Shown here: positions 55,927-63,832 of the stretch, in pieces
Layout of the letters: each line of letters starts with the position of its first letter
Position numbering within the stretch: the first letter of the stretch is position 1
DNA from: Zetaproteobacteria bacterium CG06_land_8_20_14_3_00_59_53
GTDB taxonomy: Bacteria; Pseudomonadota; Zetaproteobacteria; Mariprofundales; Mariprofundaceae
Assembly (NCBI GenBank): GCA_002779605.1
Contig: PEWE01000033.1
Coordinates: forward strand, 123,352-187,351
Direction of reading: 5' to 3'
Length of the DNA: 64,000 bases
The notes under the pieces: generated by a model
The model's input: only the letters and a program-made list of their open reading frames with translations
Database searches by the model: none
Told to the model about the DNA's origin: nothing
Program-made: the position numbers and the translations under genes

Positions 55927-56016
55927 TGGCGGAGAGAGAGGGATTCGAACCCTCGATACGGTAACCCGTATAACACCTTAGCAGGGTGCCGCTTTCGACC
56001 ACTCAGCCATCTCTCC
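55927..56016 (-). tRNA. tRNA-Ser (anticodon GCT)
   Basis: 90 bases including encoded CCA. GGAGAGA / TCTCTCC acceptor pairs, a long variable arm (ATACGGGTTACCGTAT) typical of serine tRNA, anticodon loop CTGCTAA, T loop GTTCGAATC. Reads AGC/AGT. Confidence 0.95.
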
Positions 56017-56308
56017 ATGCGCGCGTTTCACACCTCAATCGCGGCGCGGCGCAGTGTAGCAAAATAATTCACATTTGCACCTGCCGAACCACCTGGTTCT
56101 GTAAAGCAAATCTTTGCAACAATATCCAGTCTGTCGCTCCGAACTGCGGAGACAGTGGAATCACGCGGGCTACGCACTCGCCCTGCGGGCCGCCGCAAGC
56201 GGCGTTCAAATCAGCACGCTGATTTGTCGAACCGTAGTCGCGGGTCCTCACCCACCCCTGCGATTCTCCCCTATGCTTCCACCACATCCAAGCTATTGCT
56301 TCTTCAAC

Positions 56309-56396
56309 TGGCGGAAGGGGTGGGATTCGAACCCACGAAGGGTTGCCCCTTGCCGGTTTTCAAGACCGGTGCCTTCAACCGCTCGGCCACCCTTCC
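56309..56396 (-). tRNA. tRNA-Ser (anticodon TGA)
   Basis: 88 bases with encoded CCA. Acceptor GGAAGGG / CCCTTCC, long variable arm (AAGGGGCAACCCTT), anticodon loop CTTGAAA, T loop GTTCGAATC. Reads TCA codons. The 290 bases between the two serine tRNAs hold no gene I can support. Confidence 0.95.
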
Positions 56397-56497
56397 ATTG
56401 TGATTTAAAGCAAACCGCCACATCTGTGATGCAGGGTTGCGCAAGATATCACGCGACAGGACGATGACAATGCCGCTGAAGCTGTGCGACCACAGTC

Positions 56498-57352
56498 TTA
56501 CAGATATCCCTCAAGTACCGGACTGTTGATTTCATCCGGGTTTTCCAGCTCCCACAAGCCGTTGAGGATACCGCGCGCAATCAGATGGATGATCGCCGCC
56601 TGAATCGCCTCCTGCGCCGCCATCTGACCAGGTTCGTTGTAGCTGTAACCCACATCCCCTTCGAGCAGCGCCTTGAAAGCAATAAAACGATAGACATTGC
56701 CTGCGATCTGCTCGGAAAGAATCGTCTTGCTGGTCTCAACCGTTTCCAGAATCCTTCCGTTGCGCACATCCACAGCGCGCAGCACGACCGTCACCTGATC
56801 GACCTGATAGCGATCGGAACCGCCGATCCCCAGATAGCGCGCGCCCTCGCCGCCGGTCTGTACATTGGTGTCGTAACCGACAATACCACCCTCGAAAAGC
56901 ACGCTGGCGGGAAGCAGCGTGGGCAACGGTGCCACCTTGGAGTTTTTGTCGTTCGCCGCCGTTGCGCGGTTCACCTTACGCTCGGTAAGCAGGTCCTGCA
57001 GCCCCTCGCGTTCGACAATATCGAACCACTGCGACTCCTTGAGTGAATGCATCAATATGGATGCGGCGCCCTGTGTCACCTGAGTGGAAATATTACTGGA
57101 AGGTGATGACTTATACTGCCCGGTCATGTCCCGGAAGTTGTACACAGCGGAAAGGATCTTACCCTTCGGTCGCGGTAGATTGAGCAGATCGCGATAGGTC
57201 GGGGTATTCGGCTGTTGCAGATAAGCCTGGTTCATAATGCCCACCGGGCGCTTGGCAACCGCCATGCCACAAGCACCTAGGAATCCGGGAATCAACAGTG
57301 CAAGCAGAAGTCCGCGGTAACGCCGCAGTGACGGCGTCGGAAAACATCTCAT
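56498..57352 (-). CDS. csgG: Curli secretion channel CsgG
   Basis: Outer-membrane lipoprotein forming the nonameric pore that exports curlin. 284 residues. Signal with lipobox (LLLALLIPGFLGAC), then PRPKGKILSAVYNFRDMTGQ, SILMHSLKESQWFDIVEREG, LLPASVLFEGGIVGYDTNVQ and TKRVDQVTV-like VDVRNGRILETVETSKTILS. All are CsgG family blocks. It follows csgF by eight bases in the operon. Confidence 0.93.
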   Translation of the reverse strand: MRCFPTPSLRRYRGLLLALLIPGFLGACGMAVAKRPVGIMNQAYLQQPNTPTYRDLLNLPRPKGKILSAVYNFRDMTGQYKSSPSSNISTQVTQGAASILMHSLKESQWFDIVEREGLQDLLTERKVNRATAANDKNSKVAPLPTLLPASVLFEGGIVGYDTNVQTGGEGARYLGIGGSDRYQVDQVTVVLRAVDVRNGRILETVETSKTILSEQIAGNVYRFIAFKALLEGDVGYSYNEPGQMAAQEAIQAAIIHLIARGILNGLWELENPDEINSPVLEGYL

Positions 57353-57360
57353 AGCAAGAC

Positions 57361-57780
57361 CTAGTTAACCTGAAAGAACGTGGTCTGACCGGTATTTCTA
57401 TCCGTCGTGGTCACGGTCAGCGGCCCGTTGGCCACAGGCTGGGACACTACGATCGTGAAATCCGTTGTCGTAATCGTGCCCGGAACCAGGGCGCCATTTG
57501 CACCGATGATGGTTCCCGTCACAGAAGCTGCGATACGGTTGAGCACGAACTGCTGCAGGTTCTGATTGAACTGCTGCAAGGGTGTCAGCTGGGCCAAAGC
57601 ATTCACTGCTGCAGGATCCTTGTAGTTATTCTGGGCATTGGCGCTTGCCAGGAGCCCTGGGGCATTATTCGGGTTTCCCCCGAAAACCGGATTCACCGGG
57701 GTGTAGACAATCTGCTCGGCAAAGACATTCACAGAGCCCATGATAAGCATGGCTGCACAGGTAAATAGCATCTTCTTCAT
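57361..57780 (-). CDS. csgF: Curli assembly protein CsgF
   Basis: 139 residues. Signal peptide (MLFTCAAMLIMGSVNVFA) followed by the conserved N-terminus that plugs the CsgG pore (VYTPVNPVFGGNPNNAPGLL), a QFNQNLQQFVLNRIAAS helix and a C-terminal beta region. It couples secretion to nucleation at the cell surface. GAGGCAAGA precedes the ATG. Confidence 0.92.
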   Translation of the reverse strand: MKKMLFTCAAMLIMGSVNVFAEQIVYTPVNPVFGGNPNNAPGLLASANAQNNYKDPAAVNALAQLTPLQQFNQNLQQFVLNRIAASVTGTIIGANGALVPGTITTTDFTIVVSQPVANGPLTVTTTDRNTGQTTFFQVN

Positions 57781-57823
57781 TCTTGCCTCCTCTTTACCTC
57801 AAACATTTCAGGGCTGGCAGAGC

Positions 57824-58252
57824 CTACAGCTCGTCCCCTGCTAAATCACCACCCTGTGATAGCAACCCGTCAAGCTGCGACTGACTTAGCTTCGCACTAA
57901 CCACAGCCGCTGCCTGAATGGCTTTGGCATTTATATACTGATCAGCAGCATAAACAACGGTCTGGAAAAGAATTGCTTCCCTGTATTCGATGCTTATCAG
58001 GCTTCCGGATCGTTTGGACCGGGACTCCTTGAGTGTCACTGAATCGAAATACACATTGCCAACCTTCTCTGAAAGCAGAGGAACAAAGTACCGGTAAAAT
58101 TCATGTCCGGGATATGTGGTGGTTTGATCCAGTACAATTTTTCGCAAATTACGATCATTCGCACCGGCTGCTTCCACACTGCCTGCCAGTGAAAGCCAAA
58201 AGACAGAGCACAACAGCAAGCCGAAAATTCTTGCAGCGCTCCCGGAAAACAC
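57824..58252 (-). CDS. csgE: Curli chaperone CsgE
   Basis: 142 residues. Signal peptide, then LDQTTTYPGHEFYRYFVPLL, a region diagnostic of CsgE (the T-x-x-G-x-x-F block), and ITIEYREAILFQTVVY-like ISIEYREAILFQTVVYAADQ. Caps the periplasmic side of CsgG and delivers curlin. The GTG start shares its first base with the stop of the upstream curlin gene (TAGTG). Confidence 0.88.
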   Translation of the reverse strand: MFSGSAARIFGLLLCSVFWLSLAGSVEAAGANDRNLRKIVLDQTTTYPGHEFYRYFVPLLSEKVGNVYFDSVTLKESRSKRSGSLISIEYREAILFQTVVYAADQYINAKAIQAAAVVSAKLSQSQLDGLLSQGGDLAGDEL

Positions 58253-59337
58253 TATTCCTGCCTCACCGTAACGTGTTTCGCCCTATTACCATAATTACTG
58301 CCAACATTGCCAACAGTGACATTCACATTATCAGCACTCTGCATCACTGAAATTGTGTTGCGATCCTCCGAACCGGTCAAACCACCCTGCAGAATGTTCA
58401 ATTTCGTATTATTCCCCGTTTGCAGGGCCCTCACATCATTGAACTGGCCCTCCTGATTTACTGAGAGATCGTTTTTGAAGCCTGACTGGATTGCCTGAAT
58501 GCTGTTGTTTTTTCCGCTTTGCTGAATATTCGCAGTCGCCTCGGCACCCGACTGCTCCAGAGATGCTGTCAGCTGGGAGGTTCCGGCATGGCTCTGCGTA
58601 ATATTTGCCGTGTCCTGAGCGTTGGTCTGAAACAGGGTCAATTTTGCCTGATCGGCCACCTGCCTGATCGTGGCCCCTCCACCGCTCCCGCTTTGCACAA
58701 TTGCTGCCTCATTGCCATCGCCCTGCTGCAGCATATTCAACCGATTGCCGGACGACGATTGCGCAATCTGCGCAAAGTTTCTATTGCCATATTGCTCAAC
58801 TGTCATGGTATTCTCCCGACCACCCTGTTCGACGAGAAGTACGCTATCCGTTCCTTCCTGGGTAATCGTTGCATTAGCCAACCTGTTCTGTTGAATTTGA
58901 AGAATCTGGGAAACGCCGGACTGACGGACACTCAACGTTGTTGCTTCTTCAATCTGTTCAATAGAAACAAGGTTTGAGCTACCTTCCTGATAAACGTCTG
59001 CAGTCTGAAAAGCATCGCGCTGCAACACGTCAACCACATTCAGATCACCTCGGGTTTCAACATTGGCACGGAAACTCTGATCACCTGCCTCACTTGCACT
59101 ACCCTGCTGAACCTTGGTGATATTACTGCTCCCCTGCTGATCGACTGTTACAAAAGCATCATTCGTTTGCACCTGTTCGATCGCCGCATTATTGCTGCTG
59201 CCTTCCTGATTGATCACTGCCGACGAATAATCGGCCGCTGCCACATTGGGAAGCAGTATGAATGCGAGTGTCAGGCAGAGGGCGCAATGCCGGATACCGG
59301 ATACTGCAAAGGATATGAGACTAGTTCTTTGCACCAT
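58252..59337 (-). CDS. Curlin-repeat protein in the csg operon (CsgB/CsgA-like)
   Basis: 361 residues. After a signal peptide (ALCLTLAFILLPNVAAA) the chain is built of diverged curlin repeats with the Q-x-G-x-x-N pattern (SSAVINQEGSSNNAAIEQVQ; NVTVGNVGSNYGNRAKHVTV at the end). The repeats are less regular than in the three upstream curlin genes, which suits a nucleator or minor subunit like CsgB. The ATG at 59337 is preferred to TTG 59370. It overlaps the csgH-like gene by 17 bases and csgE by one. Confidence 0.82.
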   Translation of the reverse strand: MVQRTSLISFAVSGIRHCALCLTLAFILLPNVAAADYSSAVINQEGSSNNAAIEQVQTNDAFVTVDQQGSSNITKVQQGSASEAGDQSFRANVETRGDLNVVDVLQRDAFQTADVYQEGSSNLVSIEQIEEATTLSVRQSGVSQILQIQQNRLANATITQEGTDSVLLVEQGGRENTMTVEQYGNRNFAQIAQSSSGNRLNMLQQGDGNEAAIVQSGSGGGATIRQVADQAKLTLFQTNAQDTANITQSHAGTSQLTASLEQSGAEATANIQQSGKNNSIQAIQSGFKNDLSVNQEGQFNDVRALQTGNNTKLNILQGGLTGSEDRNTISVMQSADNVNVTVGNVGSNYGNRAKHVTVRQE

Positions 59338-59761
59338 CGGCTTCCGGGTAGGAAGAGGAGAAAGTCGCAATCACATCGCCGGAATGTTTACAGCGAGAAC
59401 CCGGTATGCAAATACGCAGCTCAAGCTGCATGTTGTCGTGCTGTGCAAAGCTACCGAAACGCAATACCGGCCCCAGATCAACATCCTTGCCTTCCACTGT
59501 ATCGATGCGACCACCGTGACCCTCGGTAGATGTTCCGGCGGATCCTCGTTTGGTAATCCTGAGTTTATAATCAAATGTTGCGGTTCCATCCGAGCGTATG
59601 CTCGGGCGCAGTGTAACCGTGGCCGTATCGGCATCGTGTTTGAGATTGAAGGATGCTTCCATATCTGGTTGCCTGTGAGCATAGCTGTTCGGAATGAAGG
59701 TGCAAAACACAAAGCCCAGTGACAACAATGCACACGTTTTCACAATGCTTCCAGTCATCAT
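59321..59761 (-). CDS. Curli assembly protein of the CsgC/CsgH type
   Basis: 146 residues. A signal peptide is followed by one Ig-like beta domain (FNLKHDADTATVTLRPSIRS; FDYKLRITKRGSAGTSTEGH) and a C-terminal cysteine pair (LRICIPGSRCKHSGD). Its place at the head of the csgE-F-G operon and its size fit CsgC/CsgH, which block curlin aggregation in the periplasm. Sequence similarity across this family is low, so the call rests partly on context. Confidence 0.65.
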   Translation of the reverse strand: MMTGSIVKTCALLSLGFVFCTFIPNSYAHRQPDMEASFNLKHDADTATVTLRPSIRSDGTATFDYKLRITKRGSAGTSTEGHGGRIDTVEGKDVDLGPVLRFGSFAQHDNMQLELRICIPGSRCKHSGDVIATFSSSYPEADGAKN

Positions 59762-59826
59762 TTCATCCCCCCAGCCACTATAGTCGGCTAACTTCGGTCA
59801 ATTTGCGATGCTGTGCCCCTGAGCAG

Positions 59827-59857
59827 AAAAAAAAGGGGACGGGCAAAGCCCATCCCC
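59827..59857 (-). terminator. Terminator after the 439-residue curlin gene
   Basis: Arms GGGGATGGGC / GCCCGTCCCC around TTT, followed on the minus strand by eight T. It lies about 20 bases past the stop codon. Confidence 0.92.
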
Positions 59858-59875
59858 AAATGGCGTTTCCGTTCG

Positions 59876-61195
59876 TTAGTTCTGCACAATGCTGGCTGAG
59901 TTGCCTGCACCACCACTCTGCGAAATATTGGCAGAATTAAAGCTACCATTCTGCTCGATGAATGCGCTATTGCGCTCACTGGCGGTGCCGGCACCTGTCT
60001 GTGAAATATTTGCCGCATTACCAGTACCGGTCTGCATAATTATTGCATCAGCATAGCTTGAAACCTGATCAATACTGGCCGTATTCAGGTCGCCGCTCTG
60101 CTCGACATTGATTTCGTTGTACGAACCGGTTGTATTCACAATGGCTGTGTTCAGATTGCCTTCCTGATCAATATCGACATTGTTAAAATCACCCAGCATC
60201 GCCAGTTCAGTGATGTTGCCATCACCGAGCTGCTCGACATCAGCCACATTGCCGTTACCTGTCAGGAATGCATCGGCAGAATTGTTGTTACCATTCTGCA
60301 CCAACTCTGCTGAGTTGCCGTCACCAGCCTGCTCAACCTCGGCAAAATTGTCGTTACCCATCTGCTCGATGCTGGCGATATTGTTATTACCTACCTGATC
60401 ATTGTCAGCGTTGTTGTTCACACCGGTCTGCGCAATATCTGCACTGTTGCCATTGCCTATCTGCTCGACACTGGCGTTGTTGCCATTGCCGTCCTGCTCG
60501 ATATTGGCAATGTTTGCTATACCGTCCTGCTCTACTCGAGCGACGTTTGCCAAACCATTCTGCTCAACTTCGGCGAAGTTTGAAGAGCCATTCTGTGTCA
60601 TATCAGCCTGATTGGAGTCACCCGTCTGATCCACATCCGCGGTATTGCTATATCCGGTCTGCGTCAGATCGGCAGAATTATTGCTGCCGATCTGCTCAAC
60701 ACTGGCATCGTTCGATGTTCCGGTCTGGGCCAGTTTCGCAGTATTATTGTTGCCCTGCTGGGCAACATCGGCGCTATTTTCGTTCCCAACCTGTTTGATC
60801 TCTTCAACCTTGTTTCCGTTACCCTTCTGGGCCACGCCAGCTGTGTTGTTGTCACCGTTCTGGTCAACATCAACAAAATTATGATCACCTGTCTGATCTA
60901 CTGTGGCTGCATTGCCGTTACCGGCCTGTTCGACATCAGCCTCGTTGATGTTACCGATCTGATTAATACTGGCGGTATTTGCATCCCCGGTCTGCTCAGC
61001 CTCGGCTTTGTTCACACTGCCGGCCTGATTTATGTCAGCTGTGCCGAAATTTACATCCACCTGCTCGACTACGGCTTCGTTGGAACTACCGACGGACTGG
61101 CTGATATCTGCGGAAGAGTTGCTTGTGGCAGCGTTGGCATAGGTCGAAACCGACATCATGACCAAGGCTGCTGCAATCGAGATATATTTTTTCAT
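59876..61195 (-). CDS. Long curlin-repeat (CsgA-like) protein, 439 residues
   Basis: Candidate major amyloid fibre subunit. A signal peptide (KKYISIAAALVMMSVSTYAN) is followed by about 38 tandem units of some 11 residues of the pattern NxAxVxQxGxx (for example ADVDQTGDSNQADMTQNGSS). E. coli CsgA has five 22-residue repeats, so this chain is roughly three to four times longer. It is strongly acidic, rich in Asn, Gln and Ala. ATG 61195 lies four bases after GGAGG. The promoter carries the two palindromes at 61247-61279. Confidence 0.9.
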   Translation of the reverse strand: MKKYISIAAALVMMSVSTYANAATSNSSADISQSVGSSNEAVVEQVDVNFGTADINQAGSVNKAEAEQTGDANTASINQIGNINEADVEQAGNGNAATVDQTGDHNFVDVDQNGDNNTAGVAQKGNGNKVEEIKQVGNENSADVAQQGNNNTAKLAQTGTSNDASVEQIGSNNSADLTQTGYSNTADVDQTGDSNQADMTQNGSSNFAEVEQNGLANVARVEQDGIANIANIEQDGNGNNASVEQIGNGNSADIAQTGVNNNADNDQVGNNNIASIEQMGNDNFAEVEQAGDGNSAELVQNGNNNSADAFLTGNGNVADVEQLGDGNITELAMLGDFNNVDIDQEGNLNTAIVNTTGSYNEINVEQSGDLNTASIDQVSSYADAIIMQTGTGNAANISQTGAGTASERNSAFIEQNGSFNSANISQSGGAGNSASIVQN

Positions 61196-61246
61196 CAAAC
61201 CTCCGGGTAGGGGGAAACTTTTCCACTTGTGCGTACCTTATGAAAC

Positions 61247-61262
61247 CGTGATCTGGATCACA
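61247..61262 (-). promoter_or_regulatory. CRP-like palindrome upstream of the 439-residue curlin gene
   Basis: CGTGATCTGGATCACA (plus strand) matches the CRP/FNR-family pattern TGTGA-N6-TCACA with one end mismatch. It is 52 bases upstream of the start codon, the same offset as the site at 63192. Confidence 0.7.
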
Positions 61263-61263
61263 A

Positions 61264-61279
61264 TCACCTTAATAGGTGA
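61264..61279 (-). promoter_or_regulatory. TCACCT-N4-AGGTGA palindrome upstream of the 439-residue curlin gene
   Basis: Perfect six-base arms around TAAT (TCACCTTAATAGGTGA), one base beyond the CRP-like site. Repeated with identical spacing at 63209. The protein that binds it is unknown. Confidence 0.7.
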
Positions 61280-61334
61280 CAAAAATTAATTGGCTTTAAT
61301 AAAAGTGGAAATAATCAGCAGGTTGGAAGAATTC

Positions 61335-61838
61335 CTATTCTTGCCTGATGTCAGCCAGGTTTCCGCTACCGCTTTGCTCAACGTTTACAGTATTGGAACG
61401 ACCTTTCTGGCCTACCTGAGCCACATTCTCATTTCCCAACTGTTCCACATCCACGCTATTGGAACTTCCGGATTGCTCAACGCTTGCAAGGTTCTGATCT
61501 CCCCGCTGATCAAGATCGACCATATTGTTCGAACCCGACTGTTCAACTCCGGCCGTGTTTCGATCCCCATCCTGCTCTATTTCAGCAAGATTTCCTGAGC
61601 CGGACTGCTGCAGATCGACTGTGTTTGCGTGTCCGGTTTGTTCGATTTTCGCCTGATTGTTTTTGCCGGACTGTGTGATGGCGGCTGTAGTAAAGTCGGC
61701 ATCCCGCTGCTCCACGGATAACCTGTTATGTGAACCGGCCTGACTCACTTCAGCATTTGATCGACTGCTTTCGGCCTGAGCGTTGATCGCCAGAGACAAC
61801 GTGAGCAAGACTGCAATGACTACGATATATCCTTTCAT
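61335..61838 (-). CDS. Short curlin-repeat protein, 167 residues
   Basis: Signal peptide (KGYIVVIAVLLTLSLAINAQ) and about 12 units of the curlin pattern (LQQSGSGNLAEIEQDGDRNT; VEQSGSSNSVDVEQLGNENV). The length is close to E. coli CsgA/CsgB, so it could be a second fibre subunit or nucleator. It lacks the paired palindromes found before the other two curlin genes, and its ribosome site is weak. Confidence 0.86.
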   Translation of the reverse strand: MKGYIVVIAVLLTLSLAINAQAESSRSNAEVSQAGSHNRLSVEQRDADFTTAAITQSGKNNQAKIEQTGHANTVDLQQSGSGNLAEIEQDGDRNTAGVEQSGSNNMVDLDQRGDQNLASVEQSGSSNSVDVEQLGNENVAQVGQKGRSNTVNVEQSGSGNLADIRQE

Positions 61839-61927
61839 CGTAAGACCCCGATAATTTCATATTTGGTACTCATATAGAGCCTGAAACTTGATCCCAGAAG
61901 TTGATAACAAACGCCTTAAACGCAGAA

Positions 61928-61947
61928 GGGCGGACCGAAGTCCGCCC
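61928..61947 (-). terminator. Terminator after the 389-residue curlin gene
   Basis: Perfect 8-base arms GGGCGGAC / GTCCGCCC around a CGAA/TTCG tetraloop. The T tract on the minus strand is short (CTTCTG), so termination may be partial. Confidence 0.7.
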
Positions 61948-61971
61948 CCTTTAGCATTGCGATCTTTGAAC

Positions 61972-63141
61972 TTACTTCTGCTCGACGTTGGCCACGTTGC
62001 TGTTGCCGCCGCTCTGAGAAACAGAAGCAGTGTTAAAGTTGCCGGACTGCTCGACGTTGGCAACGTTGTAGCTGGAAGCCTGCATCACGTTGGCGACGTT
62101 GCTGTTGCCGGACTGCTCGATTTCAGCTTCGTTGCCATTGCCGATCTGTGCTACGCCAGCGACGTTAAGGCTGCCACTCTGGTCAACATCAACACTGTTG
62201 TCGTTACCCGTCTGGGCAACATCGGCGCTGTTGCCATTGCCGAACTGCTCGACTTCAGCTTCGTTGCCGTTGCCCTTCTGGTCAACATCGGCTGCATTGT
62301 TGGCACCCTGCTGGGCGATCTCGACACTGTTGTTGTTGCCGGCCTGGTCTGCATCAGCGATGTTGCCGTTACCGGTCTGGGACAGGTCAGCACGGTTGCC
62401 GTTGCCAAACTGCTCGACTTCAGCATCGTTGGCAAAACCAATCTGGTCGATGTTGGCGGTATTAGCGTCGCCCGACTGCTCAACAGCTGCAGTGTTGGAA
62501 GTGCCGGTCTGGTCAACATCAGCAACATTGGCGTTTCCGATCTGCTCGACAGAAGCAACGTTGTTGTCGCCGATCTGCTCGACTTCAGCGTTGTTGCCGT
62601 TGCCGGACTGGGTAACAGAAGCATCATTGCCGTTACCCTGCTGGGCAACTTCTGCCTCGTTGGCGTTGCCGCCCTGCGCAACATTGGCATCGTTGTTATT
62701 GCCGGTCTGAGCAACCGAAGCTTCGTTGCCGTTACCCTTCTGGTTCACGTCGGCATTGTTGCCGGCACCCTTCTGGGACACGGTAGCGGTGTTGTTGTCG
62801 CCGTACTGGTCGACATCAGCGGTGTTGCTGTCGCCGGTCTGGCTGACACGGCCAACGTTGCCGTTGCCGGCCTGCTCGACGTCTGCATTGTTCAGGCTGC
62901 CGACCTGCGAAACGCCGGCGCTGTTGCCGTTACCAGTCTGCTCGATCTCGGCGGTGTTCACGGAACCAGCCTGATCAATGGTGGCATCAGTAAAGCTGGC
63001 GTTATCCTGCTCAACGGTCGCATTGTTGGCGCTGCCGATGGTCTGGTTAACAGTGGCTGTGGAATTGTTCGTGGCTGCCTGCGCGTAGGATGCGAAGGAC
63101 ATAATCATAACGGATGCTGCAATTGCGATGGAACGTTTCAT
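61972..63141 (-). CDS. Long curlin-repeat (CsgA-like) protein, 389 residues
   Basis: Candidate major fibre subunit. Signal peptide (KRSIAIAASVMIMSFASYAQ), then about 33 tandem units of 11 residues (VEQFGNGNSADVAQTGNDNS; VAQQGNGNDASVTQSGNGNN), the most regular repeats in the locus. It ends with a Gln-rich unit (SGGNSNVANVEQK). The start at 63141 replaces the ORF track start at 63183, which runs through the promoter. GGGGAG lies 11 bases upstream. The paired palindromes are at 63192-63224. Confidence 0.9.
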   Translation of the reverse strand: MKRSIAIAASVMIMSFASYAQAATNNSTATVNQTIGSANNATVEQDNASFTDATIDQAGSVNTAEIEQTGNGNSAGVSQVGSLNNADVEQAGNGNVGRVSQTGDSNTADVDQYGDNNTATVSQKGAGNNADVNQKGNGNEASVAQTGNNNDANVAQGGNANEAEVAQQGNGNDASVTQSGNGNNAEVEQIGDNNVASVEQIGNANVADVDQTGTSNTAAVEQSGDANTANIDQIGFANDAEVEQFGNGNRADLSQTGNGNIADADQAGNNNSVEIAQQGANNAADVDQKGNGNEAEVEQFGNGNSADVAQTGNDNSVDVDQSGSLNVAGVAQIGNGNEAEIEQSGNSNVANVMQASSYNVANVEQSGNFNTASVSQSGGNSNVANVEQK

Positions 63142-63191
63142 AAATAAGGTAACTCCCCTTTTGTTTGAAATATGGCCGAACATTATGAATC

Positions 63192-63207
63192 TGTGATCCA
63201 GGCCACA
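63192..63207 (-). promoter_or_regulatory. CRP-like palindrome upstream of the 389-residue curlin gene
   Basis: TGTGATCCAGGCCACA (plus strand) fits TGTGA-N6-(T/C)CACA. It lies 51 bases upstream of the start codon. A CATAAT-like minus-ten element follows on the minus strand, so a factor here would touch the core promoter. Confidence 0.68.
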
Positions 63208-63208
63208 A

Positions 63209-63224
63209 TCACCTCAATAGGTGA
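63209..63224 (-). promoter_or_regulatory. TCACCT-N4-AGGTGA palindrome upstream of the 389-residue curlin gene
   Basis: TCACCTCAATAGGTGA, perfect six-base arms around CAAT, one base from the CRP-like site, exactly as at 61264. Confidence 0.7.
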
Positions 63225-63304
63225 CAAGCTGGCGAAGACAGGACTCGATTCAATTTGTGTATGTGAACGTGTATTTTACAAACCCCGATTGCTCCGTTGA
63301 ATGG

Positions 63305-63832
63305 TTAGTGACCATCAAGTGAAATAAGGCCCAGACGGGTAGCTTCGTAAATCGCTTCGCTGCGCGAAGAAACATCAAGCTTTGTATAGATCCGCTTCAC
63401 ATGGGTACCGATCGTATTCGTGCTAACATTCAGGATTGCCGCCAGCTCCTTGCGTGAGAAACCCTTGAACATCAACTCCAGAACTTCCTTTTCCTTGGTG
63501 CCCAGCTGGGGGGGGGCATCGTCGGCAATCGGCTTATGGAATCTTCGCAAGATCATTCTGGCTATATCAGGACACAAAGGAGCACCACCCTCCCAAAGCT
63601 CCATCATGGCCTCGACAATCGCAACCGGACCAGCCGACTTCAACTTATACCCGGTTGCTCCCGCCTCTAGAGCCTTGAATACGTATGTATCCTCTTCATG
63701 GCTGGTCACCACCAGGCACTCAAGCAGAGGGTTCTCCTTCCGGGCAGCCCGGATCAACTCATACCCGTCACCGTCCTTAAGATCGATGTCGACGACGATA
63801 ACATCAGGATTGACTCGTCGAATCAGCGCCAT
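63305..63832 (-). CDS. LuxR/NarL-type regulator beside the curlin genes, receiver domain incomplete
   Basis: 175 residues. It keeps the receiver aspartate (PDVIVVDIDLKDGDGYELIR) and the lysine-side helix (GATGYKLKSAGPVAIVEAMM). The C-terminal DNA-binding domain is intact (GTKEKEVLELMFKGFSRKEL; STNTIGTHVKRIYTKLDVSS). The first part of a normal receiver, including the paired acidic residues, is missing before ATG 63832. Reading upstream continues in frame with receiver-like residues until a TGA. A run of nine C lies in the linker (DDAPPQLG). By position it is a candidate curli regulator, analogous to CsgD, but not clearly orthologous. Confidence 0.78.
   Translation of the reverse strand: MALIRRVNPDVIVVDIDLKDGDGYELIRAARKENPLLECLVVTSHEEDTYVFKALEAGATGYKLKSAGPVAIVEAMMELWEGGAPLCPDIARMILRRFHKPIADDAPPQLGTKEKEVLELMFKGFSRKELAAILNVSTNTIGTHVKRIYTKLDVSSRSEAIYEATRLGLISLDGH
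63508..63516 (-). repeat. Nine-C tract inside the regulator coding sequence
   Basis: GCC CCC CCC CAG in frame on the minus strand, in the linker between receiver and DNA-binding domains. A gain or loss of one base would remove the helix-turn-helix. Confidence 0.9.

Noticed and set aside
56069-56287. 72-residue minus-strand ORF between the two serine tRNAs
   Set aside because: No ribosome site, no family, and it resembles spurious ORFs often called next to tRNA genes.
61335-63141. Curlin repeats as a CRISPR array or satellite DNA
   Set aside because: The repeats are in frame, vary at the DNA level, and encode the Q-x-G-x-x-N curlin pattern after signal peptides.
61888-63147. 419-residue plus-strand ORF with repeats opposite the curlin gene
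   Set aside because: It is the antisense of the repetitive curlin sequence, with no ribosome site or signal peptide; repeats keep the opposite frame open.
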